Shown: positions 54,269-63,137 of the stretch, piece after piece
How the letters are laid out: each line of letters begins with the position of its first letter
Numbering within the stretch: the first letter of the stretch is position 1
Source of the DNA: Marinomonas profundi
Lineage (GTDB): Bacteria; Pseudomonadota; Gammaproteobacteria; Pseudomonadales; Marinomonadaceae
NCBI RefSeq assembly: GCF_020694005.1
Contig: NZ_CP073013.1
Span: forward strand, 806,001 to 870,000
Direction: 5' to 3'
Length of the DNA: 64,000 nt
Made by a program: the position numbers and the translations under genes
Notes under the pieces: generated by a model
What the model saw: the letters and a program-made list of their open reading frames with translations, nothing else
Told to the model about the DNA's origin: nothing
The model's database searches: none

Positions 54269-55459
54269 ATGACTGTTGTAAAAATTGAAAACGTCGATAT
54301 CGTCTTTGGTGACAATAAAGCCGAAACCCTTCCACTTATGGACAAAGGTCATACGAGAGATCAAATTATCGGTATGACAGGCGATGTGGTGGGCGTGCAA
54401 AATGCCAATATAGAAGTTAACGAAGGGGAAATTTGTGTCCTCATGGGCTTGTCTGGATCAGGCAAATCGACGTTATTACGTGCGGTTAACGGCTTAAATA
54501 AAATCGCTCGTGGCCGCTGCCTAGTACGAGACGGCGACGCCATGGTCGACATGGCAAAATGCGATGACACCAAGCTCCGCCATATGCGCACACGCCGCGT
54601 TTCCATGGTATTTCAAAGCTTTGCCTTAATGCCTTGGCTCACCGTACTGGAAAACGTCGCCTTCGGCTTAGAAATGCAAGGCATGCCCAAAATCGAACGT
54701 CTTAAAAAAGCCCGCGAGCAACTTAAAATGGTCAGCCTAGACAAATGGGCCGACAAAAAACCAGACGAACTGTCAGGTGGTATGCGTCAGCGCGTAGGCT
54801 TAGCAAGAGCCTTTGCCATGGACACCGACGTATTGTTAATGGATGAGCCCTTTTCAGCGCTGGATCCGTTAATTCGCTCCCAGCTGCAAGACGAATTGAT
54901 CGAGCTGCAAAAACGCCTCAACAAAACCATCATTTTTGTAAGCCATGACCTAGACGAGGCGCTCAAGATTGGCAGCAAAATCGCCATCATGGAATCCGCT
55001 AGAATCATTCAGGAAGACACACCAGAGCAAATCGTGCTCAACCCAGCCACTGAGTATGTAGAACGCTTTGTGGCGCACACCAACCCGCTAAACGTGCTGT
55101 GTGGCGATTCCTTAATGACGCCGCTGGCTCAACTGGCCATCAAAGACCACCGCATTGCCGTCAGTGACGATATTTCGATGAGCCTTAAAAATGGCAAGCT
55201 GGCTTCCGTTCAAGGGCCAAAAGGCGATATCCCAACCGCTCGCTGGACGCCGGAAACGCTACTCGCCACCGTGCCTGAAAACACCGTTTTCATCGTCCCA
55301 GCCAACATCGGTATGCGCGATGCCGTAGAGCTGCGTTATCACTCGAATATGTTCCTAGTATTAGAAGACAAAGACCAATGCATCGGCATATTGAACGACC
55401 ATAATTTTTACCACGCCCTGCTGGGTAAACACTTTGGACGCGAAGACACCGCGGCATGA
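54269..55459 (+). CDS. choV: Choline ABC transporter, ATP-binding protein
   Basis: The 396-residue ABC ATPase is of the ProV/OpuAA class. It has Walker A MGLSGSGKSTLLRAVNG, signature ELSGGMRQRVGLARAF, Walker B VLLMDEPFSALDPL and H-loop FVSHDLDEAL. The C-terminal 120 residues form a regulatory region of the CBS-like type, degenerate by eye. It starts 3 bp after choW. A stem with T tract follows the gene. Confidence 0.93.
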   Translation: MTVVKIENVDIVFGDNKAETLPLMDKGHTRDQIIGMTGDVVGVQNANIEVNEGEICVLMGLSGSGKSTLLRAVNGLNKIARGRCLVRDGDAMVDMAKCDDTKLRHMRTRRVSMVFQSFALMPWLTVLENVAFGLEMQGMPKIERLKKAREQLKMVSLDKWADKKPDELSGGMRQRVGLARAFAMDTDVLLMDEPFSALDPLIRSQLQDELIELQKRLNKTIIFVSHDLDEALKIGSKIAIMESARIIQEDTPEQIVLNPATEYVERFVAHTNPLNVLCGDSLMTPLAQLAIKDHRIAVSDDISMSLKNGKLASVQGPKGDIPTARWTPETLLATVPENTVFIVPANIGMRDAVELRYHSNMFLVLEDKDQCIGILNDHNFYHALLGKHFGREDTAA

Positions 55460-55494
55460 TGTAATCTACTCAGGGAAGACTAAAAAACTGACGT

Positions 55495-55536
55495 GCCTGA
55501 CAGAGGGAATCCAACTTTTGTCAGGCTCGCTTTTTT
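55495..55536 (+). terminator. Probable terminator of choXWV
   Basis: GCCTGACA (55495-55502) and TGTCAGGC (55519-55526) pair exactly around a 16-nt loop and are followed by TCGC and six T, 36 bp after the choV stop. Confidence 0.65.
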
Positions 55537-55605
55537 GAATGGGGCTTTATCGCGCAACGGTATAAAAGCCTCAACTTTCAAGCATCAAGCATCAACTATT
55601 AAGCA

Positions 55606-56499
55606 TCAGTAAAATTGCTGCCCTTCCGCTTTGAGATAATCAATCAGCGCCCTCAGCTTTTTAGGTAAATGCCCAAAAGGGTACTGCAAATACACCGCCA
55701 AAGGCTCCGCTTGCCACTCGTCTAAGCATTTCACCAAACAACCTGGATGGTGTTCTAGTCGCTTATCCACTAAAAAGTTAGACAATATACCAATGCCTTT
55801 ATCTCTTACCACCGCGTCTGACTGCAAGGTATGTTGGTCAACCACCAACCTAGATTGCGGCAAACGAAACGACATACTGCCTTCATGTGGATGGTGCAAA
55901 TGCACCTCTTCTTTTTCGTTTTTGAGCAAATCAACCCAGGCACAGCGATTTAATTCACTAGGATGATGTAGCGGGCCAACTTTCTCTAAATAGCCGGGAC
56001 TGGCGTACACGCTATTCGACAAACTGCCAATTTTTTCGGTTCGCAAAGCACTCTCTTTCGGCTCTCCAACCCAAATACTGACATCATTCTCAACCAGTGC
56101 TTGGGGAAAGCCATTGCCCGTTTTTACCTCCATATTAATACTGGGATATAAATCTAAAAACGAAAACATCAACCCTGAAAACCAGCCTCTCACCAAGGTG
56201 TCATGAACATACAGGGTCAACTCTCCAGAGACTTCCTCTTTGAGCTCTTCAACTGCCTTTTGCCCTTCTGTTGCCGTTTTTAACATGCGTTCGGCGAAGG
56301 GTAAAAACTTAATACCAGCCTCATTGGCGATCAGTCGATTTGCCTGACGACGCAGCAAAGGCTGATTTAACGCACTCTCCAAATGACTAATACGACGACT
56401 TAAGGTGGACTTAGAAACCCCTAATTTTTGCGCGCTGATCTTTAAACTGCCCGTTTCCATAACGGACACAAAGGTCTTCACTTCATTCAGATCGTACAT
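55606..56499 (-). CDS. LysR-family transcriptional regulator
   Basis: The 297-residue protein has the LysR winged helix (VKTFVSVMETGSLKISAQKL, then KSTLSRRISHLESALNQPLL) and an effector domain with LTLYVHDTLVRGWFSGLMF. It is divergent from the TonB-dependent receptor across 210 bp that also holds the Fur box. Whether it controls the receptor, choXWV or something remote cannot be decided from sequence. Confidence 0.9.
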   Translation of the reverse strand: MYDLNEVKTFVSVMETGSLKISAQKLGVSKSTLSRRISHLESALNQPLLRRQANRLIANEAGIKFLPFAERMLKTATEGQKAVEELKEEVSGELTLYVHDTLVRGWFSGLMFSFLDLYPSINMEVKTGNGFPQALVENDVSIWVGEPKESALRTEKIGSLSNSVYASPGYLEKVGPLHHPSELNRCAWVDLLKNEKEEVHLHHPHEGSMSFRLPQSRLVVDQHTLQSDAVVRDKGIGILSNFLVDKRLEHHPGCLVKCLDEWQAEPLAVYLQYPFGHLPKKLRALIDYLKAEGQQFY

Positions 56500-56634
56500 T
56501 TACTCTCCTGATCACTTTTCACACCCAAAAGATGCCATCCAAACCCAATCTTGCTGCTCACTTAATTCTTTTTCCACTGTTGCAAAAAGAGGAACAGACC
56601 GTGCCACCACAAAAAATCCATATTAATAGATAAT

Positions 56635-56653
56635 ACAAATGATAAGCATTCCT
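56635..56653. promoter_or_regulatory. Fur box upstream of the TonB-dependent receptor
   Basis: AATGATAAGCATT (56638-56650) matches 12 of 13 bases of the central core of the E. coli Fur consensus (AATGATAATCATT). It lies about 60 bp before the receptor start, predicting repression by iron. Confidence 0.7.
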
Positions 56654-56709
56654 AATATCTTTTAGAAACTAGATTATACGGGATAATTTCCATTCAAACT
56701 ACGGAGAAA

Positions 56710-58677
56710 ATGTTCATAATGACCCCTTCAGCTCGCCATTATAAACTTACCGCGTTAGCCGCTATCATTAGCGCCGCAACACATTCTGCAACGCTACTGG
56801 CAGAAGAAAACACCGTCGACTTAGACCAGCTTGTTGTTTCTGCTTCTGGCCATGAACAGCAAATCACTGATGCTCCCGCTTCTATAACCGTGATTACTCA
56901 ACAAAACCTTGAAAAGAAAGCCTACCGAGACGTTACCGACGCATTGAAAGATGTTCCTGGCGTTATGGTAACTGGCGGTGGTTCAACAGAAGAAATCACT
57001 ATGCGTGGTATGAGTGGCAAATATACACTGATACTGGTTGATGGAAAACGTCAAGGCTCTCGTGAAACACGTCCTAACAGCGATGGCCCTGGTATTGAAC
57101 AAGGCTGGACGCCTCCCCTTTCTGCTATAGAACGCATCGAAGTGATTCGTGGTCCAATGTCTTCACTGTATGGCTCTGATGCGCTTGGTGGTGTCATCAA
57201 CATCATCACTAAAAAAGTACAGGACGAATGGGGTGGAGAATTATCGTTGGGCACAACACTCCAAGAAAATACCGACTCCGGCAACAGCCAACAAGCCGAT
57301 CTAATGGTGAGCGGGCCTTTGGTAAAAGACAAACTTGGCCTACAACTTTATGGACAAATTTCACAGCGTGATGAAGACAAAATTGTTGATGGATACGCTG
57401 ACCAAGAAATCAAAAACGCCACCGCAAAATTATCTTGGGCGCTTTCAGAAGGTCAAAGTTTAGTATTCGAAGCCGGTAAAGAAGCACAAAATAGAACAAG
57501 GCATATAGGGAAATCCGTTGCAACTGGCCCAAAAGCATCCGATAGCGATACTGACTATGACCGTGAGCATTATGCCATTACCCATACCGCCGAGGCTAAC
57601 GGCAACCACATTGAAACCTATGTTACACACGAAGAAATAGACAACCCTGATCGTGATATGAATTATCAAAACACCGTCCTCAATAACAGAACGGCACTAT
57701 TATTTGATGATCATGTATTAACCGTAGGTGGGCAATATGATTATCAAAAATTAAAAGACGAAGGTAACAAAGTTTCAGATGGAATTAATGAATTAACCCG
57801 CTGGAACGCCGCCTTATTTGTAGAAGATGAATATTTTGTCACCGACAACCTTTCAGTAACAGGCGGCTTGCGTTACAACGAAGATGAAAACTATGGCTCC
57901 AATGTATCTCCACGCCTCTACAGTAATTGGTCTTTTACGCCAGACTGGACGTTAAAAGGCGGTATCAGTACAGGCTATCGTTCACCTGATCTTCGTCAAG
58001 GTACGGATGGCTGGGGACAAGCAACGGGGGGAGGAGATGCGGTAATTTTAGGTAACTCTGATTTAAAGCCCGAAGAAAGTACCAGTCACGAAATTGGCCT
58101 TTACTGGGATAATCAACAAAGTACACAAATCAGCGCAACTATCTTCCATACAAACTATAAAGATAAAATCACTGAAACAAGACTTTGCGATGCTTCTTGC
58201 ACTTATCAGGGTGAAACTTACCGTTTCATTAGCGAACGCACCAACGTAGATCGTGTGGAAATGCAAGGGGTTGAACTGACCTTATCTCATGAGCTCACCG
58301 CAGCCCTCTCAGTGGCAGCAAACTACACTTACACTGAATCAGAGCAAAAAACAGGTGATTTTGCTGGTGAGCCGTTAAATCGTCTACCAAAGCATATGGC
58401 TAATGCAACACTAAACTGGGATGTGACGCCTAAGTTTACGTCTTGGACTCGTATTAACTACCGTGGAGAATCCAGTGAGGGGTTGAGCCGAACCTCTATG
58501 GTAGAAGCCCTGCCATCTTATACCTTTGTTGATACAGGCATAAGCTATAACATAAATAGTGCTCTTTCTGTTTATGCCGGTGTGTATAACTTGCTAGATA
58601 AAAAAGTAGATACAGAAACCTACGAAAAAGTATTAGATGGTCGCCGCTACAACGCTAAAGTAAAAATGACCTTCTAA
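56710..58677 (+). CDS. TonB-dependent siderophore (catecholate-type) receptor
   Basis: The 655-residue protein has a signal peptide (about residues 1-30), a TonB box-like DQLVVSASG, a plug domain with APASITVITQQNLEKKAYRD and ALGGVINIITKK, and a 22-strand barrel ending in KVKMTF with terminal Phe. The RETRPNSDGPGIEQGWTPP segment is characteristic of FepA/IrgA/CirA-type catecholate receptors. It imports ferric siderophore with TonB-ExbBD energy. The ATG at 56710 lies close to GGAG; an ATG three codons later is possible. A Fur box lies upstream and an intrinsic terminator downstream. Confidence 0.92.
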   Translation: MFIMTPSARHYKLTALAAIISAATHSATLLAEENTVDLDQLVVSASGHEQQITDAPASITVITQQNLEKKAYRDVTDALKDVPGVMVTGGGSTEEITMRGMSGKYTLILVDGKRQGSRETRPNSDGPGIEQGWTPPLSAIERIEVIRGPMSSLYGSDALGGVINIITKKVQDEWGGELSLGTTLQENTDSGNSQQADLMVSGPLVKDKLGLQLYGQISQRDEDKIVDGYADQEIKNATAKLSWALSEGQSLVFEAGKEAQNRTRHIGKSVATGPKASDSDTDYDREHYAITHTAEANGNHIETYVTHEEIDNPDRDMNYQNTVLNNRTALLFDDHVLTVGGQYDYQKLKDEGNKVSDGINELTRWNAALFVEDEYFVTDNLSVTGGLRYNEDENYGSNVSPRLYSNWSFTPDWTLKGGISTGYRSPDLRQGTDGWGQATGGGDAVILGNSDLKPEESTSHEIGLYWDNQQSTQISATIFHTNYKDKITETRLCDASCTYQGETYRFISERTNVDRVEMQGVELTLSHELTAALSVAANYTYTESEQKTGDFAGEPLNRLPKHMANATLNWDVTPKFTSWTRINYRGESSEGLSRTSMVEALPSYTFVDTGISYNINSALSVYAGVYNLLDKKVDTETYEKVLDGRRYNAKVKMTF

Positions 58678-58718
58678 TTCATACCTCTTTAACTTTCCCT
58701 TAGTGCTATTTGCACGCC

Positions 58719-58748
58719 AAGACCGCAACCTGTTTGCGGTCTTTTTTT
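58719..58748 (+). terminator. Rho-independent terminator of the TonB-dependent receptor
   Basis: AAGACCGCAA and TTGCGGTCTT pair around CCTG and are followed by a T run, 42 bp past the receptor stop. Confidence 0.85.
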
Positions 58749-58784
58749 CGTTTTTATGTCGTCAAAAAACCAAACCACAGGCAT

Positions 58785-58822
58785 AAAAAAACCACGCTTT
58801 TCAAACAAGAGGCGTGGTTTTT
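58785..58822 (-). terminator. Rho-independent terminator of the glycyl-tRNA synthetase gene
   Basis: AAACCACGC and GCGTGGTTT pair around an A/T-rich loop; on the reverse strand a T run follows. It lies 16 bp downstream of the synthetase stop. Confidence 0.8.
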
Positions 58823-58837
58823 AGTCATCAATAAAAC

Positions 58838-60214
58838 TTAGTTTTGATTGATAAAGTAATTAATCACGTACGCGGGTAAGTCCGCTGCGTTGACCACGAT
58901 TTGCTCCATGGTATCGCGATCACGAACCGTCACAGGTGCGCCTTCTTTTTCGATCGAGTCAAAGTCAACCGTCACACAGATTGGCGTACCGACTTCGTCA
59001 TGACGACGGTAGCCTTTACCGACGTTACCCGTGTTTTCATACAGAATACGACCAAGACCCAGTTTCTGCAGCTTGTTCTTCAATTCTTTAGCAAGAGCGA
59101 CGATTTCCGGCTTGTTCTTTTTAAGCGGCATAATAGCGACTTTAATCGGCGCTAGATGCGGTTTAAATTTCAGTACGGTACGAGACGTGCCGTTTGGTAG
59201 CTCTTCTTCCGTATAAGCTTCAGTCATCACCGCCAATAAACCGCGATCTAGGCCGGCAGATGGTTCGATACAGAAAGGCACTTCCCATTTGTTTTCTTCA
59301 AGATCACGAATCGCTAACTTAGCCGTAGAATGTTCATTCTTTTTCACTTTAGCAGAAAGGCCGAATTCGTCTTGTGCTTTGGTGTGAGACCCTAGATCGT
59401 AGTCAGTACGGTTGGCAACCCCTTCTAACTCTTCAAAACCATGTGGAAACTTGTACAAAATATCCACAGTCGATTTAGAATAATGCGCAAGATCATCGCC
59501 AGTCACGTATTCAAACTGAATATTTTCTTCCGCTAGGCCTTGATCCAACCACCACTGTTTACGAGCGTTAACCCAGAAGTCATGCCATTTTTCATCTTCA
59601 CCCGGCTTACAGAAAAATTCCAATTCCATTTGTTCGAATTCACGAACCCGGAAGATGAAGTTACGCGGGGTGATTTCATTACGGAAAGATTTACCAATCT
59701 GCGCAATACCAAATGGCAAGGTACGAGAAGTTGAATCTACTACGTTTTTGAAGTTAGTAAAGATACCTTGTGCGGTTTCGGGACGAAGGTAAGTGTAAGA
59801 CTCTTCGTTCACCATTGGGCCAACATTGGTTTTGAACATCAAGTTAAAATCACGTGGTGCAGTCACATTGGTCGAACCACAGTTGTCACAGACTTTAATG
59901 TCTTTCATGTGGTCAGCACGCATACGAGATTTACATTCGTGACAATCAACCATGGGATCGGTGAAGGTATCTTCGTGACCCGAGTATTTGTAGACATGTT
60001 TATTTTGAATAATCGCGGCGTCTAGGCCTTCAACGTCATCACGCTCATACACCATTGAACGCCACCAAGCGGCTTTTAGGTTGTTTTTTAATTCAATACC
60101 TAGCGGACCGTAATCGTAAGCACCTTGCATACCACCGTAGATTTCACTGCCTTGGAAAATAAATCCGCGACGTTTACATAGGGAGACGAGTTCATCCATT
60201 GTTTTAGCTGGCAT
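58838..60214 (-). CDS. Glycyl-tRNA synthetase, single-chain (homodimeric) type
   Basis: The ATG at 60214 gives 458 residues (a GTG four codons upstream is also open) starting [20 protein letters not shown]. Class II motifs are clear: [17 protein letters not shown], motif 2 around [20 protein letters not shown], and motif 3 with [15 protein letters not shown] Cys pair set CHEC/CDNC (about residues 95-120) forms a zinc site. The C-terminal anticodon domain carries [19 protein letters not shown]. This is the bacillary/archaeal-eukaryal dimeric enzyme and not the alpha2-beta2 GlyQ-GlyS type usual in Gammaproteobacteria. Confidence 0.93.
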   Translation of the reverse strand: MPAKTMDELVSLCKRRGFIFQGSEIYGGMQGAYDYGPLGIELKNNLKAAWWRSMVYERDDVEGLDAAIIQNKHVYKYSGHEDTFTDPMVDCHECKSRMRADHMKDIKVCDNCGSTNVTAPRDFNLMFKTNVGPMVNEESYTYLRPETAQGIFTNFKNVVDSTSRTLPFGIAQIGKSFRNEITPRNFIFRVREFEQMELEFFCKPGEDEKWHDFWVNARKQWWLDQGLAEENIQFEYVTGDDLAHYSKSTVDILYKFPHGFEELEGVANRTDYDLGSHTKAQDEFGLSAKVKKNEHSTAKLAIRDLEENKWEVPFCIEPSAGLDRGLLAVMTEAYTEEELPNGTSRTVLKFKPHLAPIKVAIMPLKKNKPEIVALAKELKNKLQKLGLGRILYENTGNVGKGYRRHDEVGTPICVTVDFDSIEKEGAPVTVRDRDTMEQIVVNAADLPAYVINYFINQN

Positions 60215-60482
60215 TTCTAAACACACCTTAAGCAGAATTCGTTAATAGGGAAATACCCGCAACACAAGGTTGGCGCATGCCCAAGAAAGTTATAGCCGCA
60301 CATTGTACTCTTTGACCGTAGTCTGCTCAATGGCGATTGACGAATAGAAGGCGACAAAAAACTTTACGCTTTAATCACTTAAAATAGGACAAAACAAGGA
60401 CGTCAAGTGCTGTTTTAACATCGGTTTTGTTAGATAATTCATATTACTTACATATTATTATTTCATCGAATTAGGTATCAAC

Positions 60483-60944
60483 ATGCGTTCATTTAAGCCC
60501 GTAGTTACAATTTTAGCTACGTTGAGCATACTTCCTTTTGTTTTGGCAACGTATTTAAGCTTGTCTCAAAGCACACTTTACGGCACCGCAGGCATCACGC
60601 TTTTTGCCACTTATGCGGCCATTACCCTTAGTTTCATTAGTGGCATTATCTGGGGGAAAGTCTTAGAGCAAGAACAATGCAACAACGGCAAAAAGCTGCT
60701 ATTGGCCTGTAATATGGTATTGCTCGTGGCGTGGATTACGCTTCTGATTAATGCTCCAGAATTATCTATCGCACTGTTATTGCTTGGTTTTATCAGTATT
60801 TTTTGGGTTGAAGCGCGCTGGCTAAAACCCTCAAATAACAATAAACCCTCAAACGACAATAAATCCTACTATTTGTCCATGCATTTCGGCTTAACATCAC
60901 TTGTTTGCAGCATGCATCTTTTGGTTTTGTACCCACACTACTAA
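60483..60944 (+). CDS. DUF3429-family membrane protein
   Basis: The 153-residue protein has four hydrophobic segments (about residues 8-27, 35-57, 69-88, 90-105) and the ATYAAITLSFISGIIWGKVL segment usual for DUF3429. A Lys/Asn-rich stretch (about 118-130) precedes a last hydrophobic part. The function is unknown. It is a single gene, convergent with the DUF1826 gene. Confidence 0.8.
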   Translation: MRSFKPVVTILATLSILPFVLATYLSLSQSTLYGTAGITLFATYAAITLSFISGIIWGKVLEQEQCNNGKKLLLACNMVLLVAWITLLINAPELSIALLLLGFISIFWVEARWLKPSNNNKPSNDNKSYYLSMHFGLTSLVCSMHLLVLYPHY

Positions 60945-61048
60945 CAAAAATGACAAACGCTACCATGGACAATAAAGCGGCGTATCTTGACTGGAATAAC
61001 CAAACCATTGACTGGTGATTGGACAAAGCACTCAAATCCTATCCAAGC

Positions 61049-61753
61049 TTAAAAACACGCGTTTATCTTCAGTGCTTGCTGAAGGTGAACGATGCACCAC
61101 ACCACGCCCCAAAGATGTTGGCCATTCATCACCGCCACATCCCCTGTGTTTAATTGATTGATACGACCTTGTTCATGCAAACCACTGTTATGGTCTTTTA
61201 CCTGACCACCACGACCTAATTTGTCTCTAACCACATGGGCATCATGCAGCCACTCGCTGCCCGCGCCAACATAAGTGGATACGAGACGACAGGGAATTTT
61301 ATCCACATGAAAACGGGGGCACATGGCATTGGATAACACACTCAAACGCAGTCCAACTTCATCAAGATCCAGCAAACAGGCAAACATCTCGACCAATAAT
61401 GACACGTCTTCGATAAATTCCTCTTTACCTTGTGCATCCGGCAGAAGTCGTGCCAGCAAGCCTGTCATCTGCTGCGAATCCCCTTGCACCTTGACAGTAA
61501 GGTTGGGGGCTAGTGTTAATAACGACTGCGCATAGTGCGACAACACACCAAGCTGCCGCTGCCATACCACCATGCTAATGTTGTTCTGATAAATATCCGC
61601 CAGCACGTCGTGATGGGGCGACTTGGCCACACCAAATAAGGGTGTTTTCTCTACACTATTCTCCGTTACTTGCTCCGCATCAACAAATGTTAACGCCGCG
61701 CTTTTTAGATCAACCGGTTGCGACTTTTTTTGTACACTCAGATTCACCGCCAT
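61049..61753 (-). CDS. DUF1826-family protein under a Zur-like operator
   Basis: The ATG at 61753, with GGAG just upstream, gives 234 residues; an in-frame TTG eight codons earlier has no such site. The middle of the protein has FHVDKIPCRLVSTYVGAGSE, and near the C-terminus HRSP-like segments are replaced by MNGQHLWGVVWCIVHLQ, consistent with DUF1826. The family has no proven activity but is often found in zinc-responsive loci. A perfect 16-bp palindrome of Zur type lies 33 bp before the start, supporting induction under zinc shortage. Confidence 0.82.
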   Translation of the reverse strand: MAVNLSVQKKSQPVDLKSAALTFVDAEQVTENSVEKTPLFGVAKSPHHDVLADIYQNNISMVVWQRQLGVLSHYAQSLLTLAPNLTVKVQGDSQQMTGLLARLLPDAQGKEEFIEDVSLLVEMFACLLDLDEVGLRLSVLSNAMCPRFHVDKIPCRLVSTYVGAGSEWLHDAHVVRDKLGRGGQVKDHNSGLHEQGRINQLNTGDVAVMNGQHLWGVVWCIVHLQQALKINACF

Positions 61754-61785
61754 ACTCTCCACGTTATAAACACTCAATTAACATG

Positions 61786-61801
61786 TTATGTTATAACATA
61801 A
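61786..61801. promoter_or_regulatory. Zur box candidate upstream of the DUF1826 gene
   Basis: TTATGTTATAACATAA is a perfect 16-bp palindrome. Its core TGTTATAACA corresponds to the gammaproteobacterial Zur motif (ATGTTATA-n-TATAACAT), here with a shorter centre. It lies 33 bp before the chosen start. Confidence 0.6.
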
Positions 61802-61830
61802 ATAAAATAAAGCGCCGTCAGATAAAAGAC

Positions 61831-62091
61831 CTATTTGAGTAAAGGGTCATCTTTCGGTAACAGCTTCTGAATCCACAACGCCAACTTGTGCTTCATGCTA
61901 GGCAAATCTTCTTTGTCTGCGGGCAAGGCCACTACCAGCTTATCAAGCACTAATAAACGATAAATCGCCTCAGTTTTCTCATTGGCCGACATGGTCGAAG
62001 AAAAGCCCGCGTAGCCACGTTTCAGAGCATAATTCTCGCCAACCTGAATGGCTTTTTTACTTAACGCCGCTTCATTTTTAATTTTTTTCAT
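61831..62091 (-). CDS. DUF5062-family small protein
   Basis: The 86-residue protein begins MKKIKNEAALSKKAIQVGEN and has EAIYRLLVLDKLVVALPADK and KHKLALWIQKLLPKDDPLL, a pattern shared by small conserved proteins in Vibrio and Shewanella (DUF5062). The function is unknown. It is a single gene, divergent from the GntR regulator; one of the three TTGTCGACAA-type sites lies 40 bp before its start. Confidence 0.82.
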   Translation of the reverse strand: MKKIKNEAALSKKAIQVGENYALKRGYAGFSSTMSANEKTEAIYRLLVLDKLVVALPADKEDLPSMKHKLALWIQKLLPKDDPLLK

Positions 62092-62130
62092 GGTTTTCCC
62101 TTATTGATGCTTTGCCGCAAATCGACATTT

Positions 62131-62141
62131 ATGTCGACAAT
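62131..62141. promoter_or_regulatory. GntR-type operator candidate, site 1
   Basis: ATGTCGACAAT shares the GTCGACAAT part of the two sites nearer the GntR gene; the left end is degenerate. It lies 40 bp upstream of the DUF5062 start. Confidence 0.4.
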
Positions 62142-62300
62142 TAGACTCTTTATGCGACTAAAGAGACTAGCAGTTTTTTCTATTCAACCCAGCATTTCAT
62201 TGGATAAAAACCAAAAACCACTTAATTAACAAAAGTTTAGCGGCTTATTTTAGCAAAAAAGCCCTCATATACGACTAAAGGATAAGAAAGAAATCAATAT

Positions 62301-62312
62301 ATTGTCGACAAT
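62301..62312. promoter_or_regulatory. GntR-type operator candidate, site 2
   Basis: ATTGTCGACAAT is a perfect 12-bp palindrome 70 bp before the GntR start, matching the TnGTnnnACnA-like pattern of FadR-subfamily regulators. Confidence 0.6.
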
Positions 62313-62353
62313 CCAGCTTGATAAACCCTAAAAACACCGCTATAACTAGATAC

Positions 62354-62365
62354 ATTGTCAACAAT
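62354..62365. promoter_or_regulatory. GntR-type operator candidate, site 3
   Basis: ATTGTCAACAAT differs from site 2 by one base and lies 17 bp before the GntR ATG, 53 bp (five helical turns) from site 2. It is suited to autoregulation. Confidence 0.6.
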
Positions 62366-62382
62366 TAAGTAATTTGTCTTTT

Positions 62383-63072
62383 ATGAATAACCTTATTTCG
62401 ATCAAGTCAGCCACCCTGTCGCAAGACATCGCTCAGCAACTCAGCAATGCCATTGTGCAGGGTCATATCCCCCAAGGCAGTAAGATTTCTGAGCCAGAAC
62501 TCGCCAAGCAATATGGCGTGTCTCGTGGGCCACTAAGGGAAGCCATTGTTAAGTTAGAAGGGCTTGGTCTGGTCACGCGCACCGCCAATGTAGGCGCGCG
62601 CGTTATTCAACTCAACACGCAAGACATGCTCGACACCTTCTCCATGCGCGAGGCCTTAGAAGGCATGGCGGCACGACTCGCTGCGACGACTATGCCAGCA
62701 GATGAAATTCAAAGTCTGTACGTATTACTCGACAAGCATCAAGCGCATTTAGACGCCAATCAAGACGAACATTACGTGCAACAAGGCGGCAATGACGATT
62801 TTCACTTGCGCATCATTCATGCCAGCGGCAACGCCAAGTTAATTCGTTTATTAACCGAAGAATTATACGCGGTGATTCGCATGTATCGACGCCACACCGC
62901 CGATCAACGCAGCGATCCACGCCAAGCATTACGCGAGCACAAGGCCATTTTGGATGCGATTGCCAATCACGAAGGCGATCTCGCCGAGTTGCTGATGCGC
63001 CGTCATATTAGCCGCGCCAGTAAGTTACTGGAGCAAGCCATGCACCAAACAGCCTCCGCCGCCTCACGTTAG
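62383..63072 (+). CDS. GntR/FadR-family regulator of the propionate (prp) locus
   Basis: The ATG at 62383 (an in-frame TTG three codons earlier is less likely) gives 229 residues. The winged helix (KISEPELAKQYGVSRGPLRE) and C-terminal FCD domain (MLDTFSMREALEGMAARLAA; NDDFHLRIIHASGN; REHKAILDAIANHEGDLAEL) are clear. Its position directly before prpB matches the GntR-type PrpR of pseudomonads that responds to 2-methylcitrate-cycle intermediates. Repeated TTGTCGACAA-type sites upstream are the likely operators. Confidence 0.88.
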   Translation: MNNLISIKSATLSQDIAQQLSNAIVQGHIPQGSKISEPELAKQYGVSRGPLREAIVKLEGLGLVTRTANVGARVIQLNTQDMLDTFSMREALEGMAARLAATTMPADEIQSLYVLLDKHQAHLDANQDEHYVQQGGNDDFHLRIIHASGNAKLIRLLTEELYAVIRMYRRHTADQRSDPRQALREHKAILDAIANHEGDLAELLMRRHISRASKLLEQAMHQTASAASR

Positions 63073-63118
63073 CCATACATTAAGCAAGCCATACATTTAA
63101 CAAGCCATACATTGAACA
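63071..63118. repeat. Three tandem 16-bp repeats before prpB
   Basis: AGCCATACATTAAGCA, AGCCATACATTTAACA and AGCCATACATTGAACA follow one another without spacer at 63071-63086, 63087-63102 and 63103-63118. They begin inside the stop codon of the GntR gene and end 20 bp before prpB, just ahead of its AAGAGGG ribosome site. Confidence 0.9.
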
Positions 63119-63137
63119 AGAATAAGAGGGAAATACC

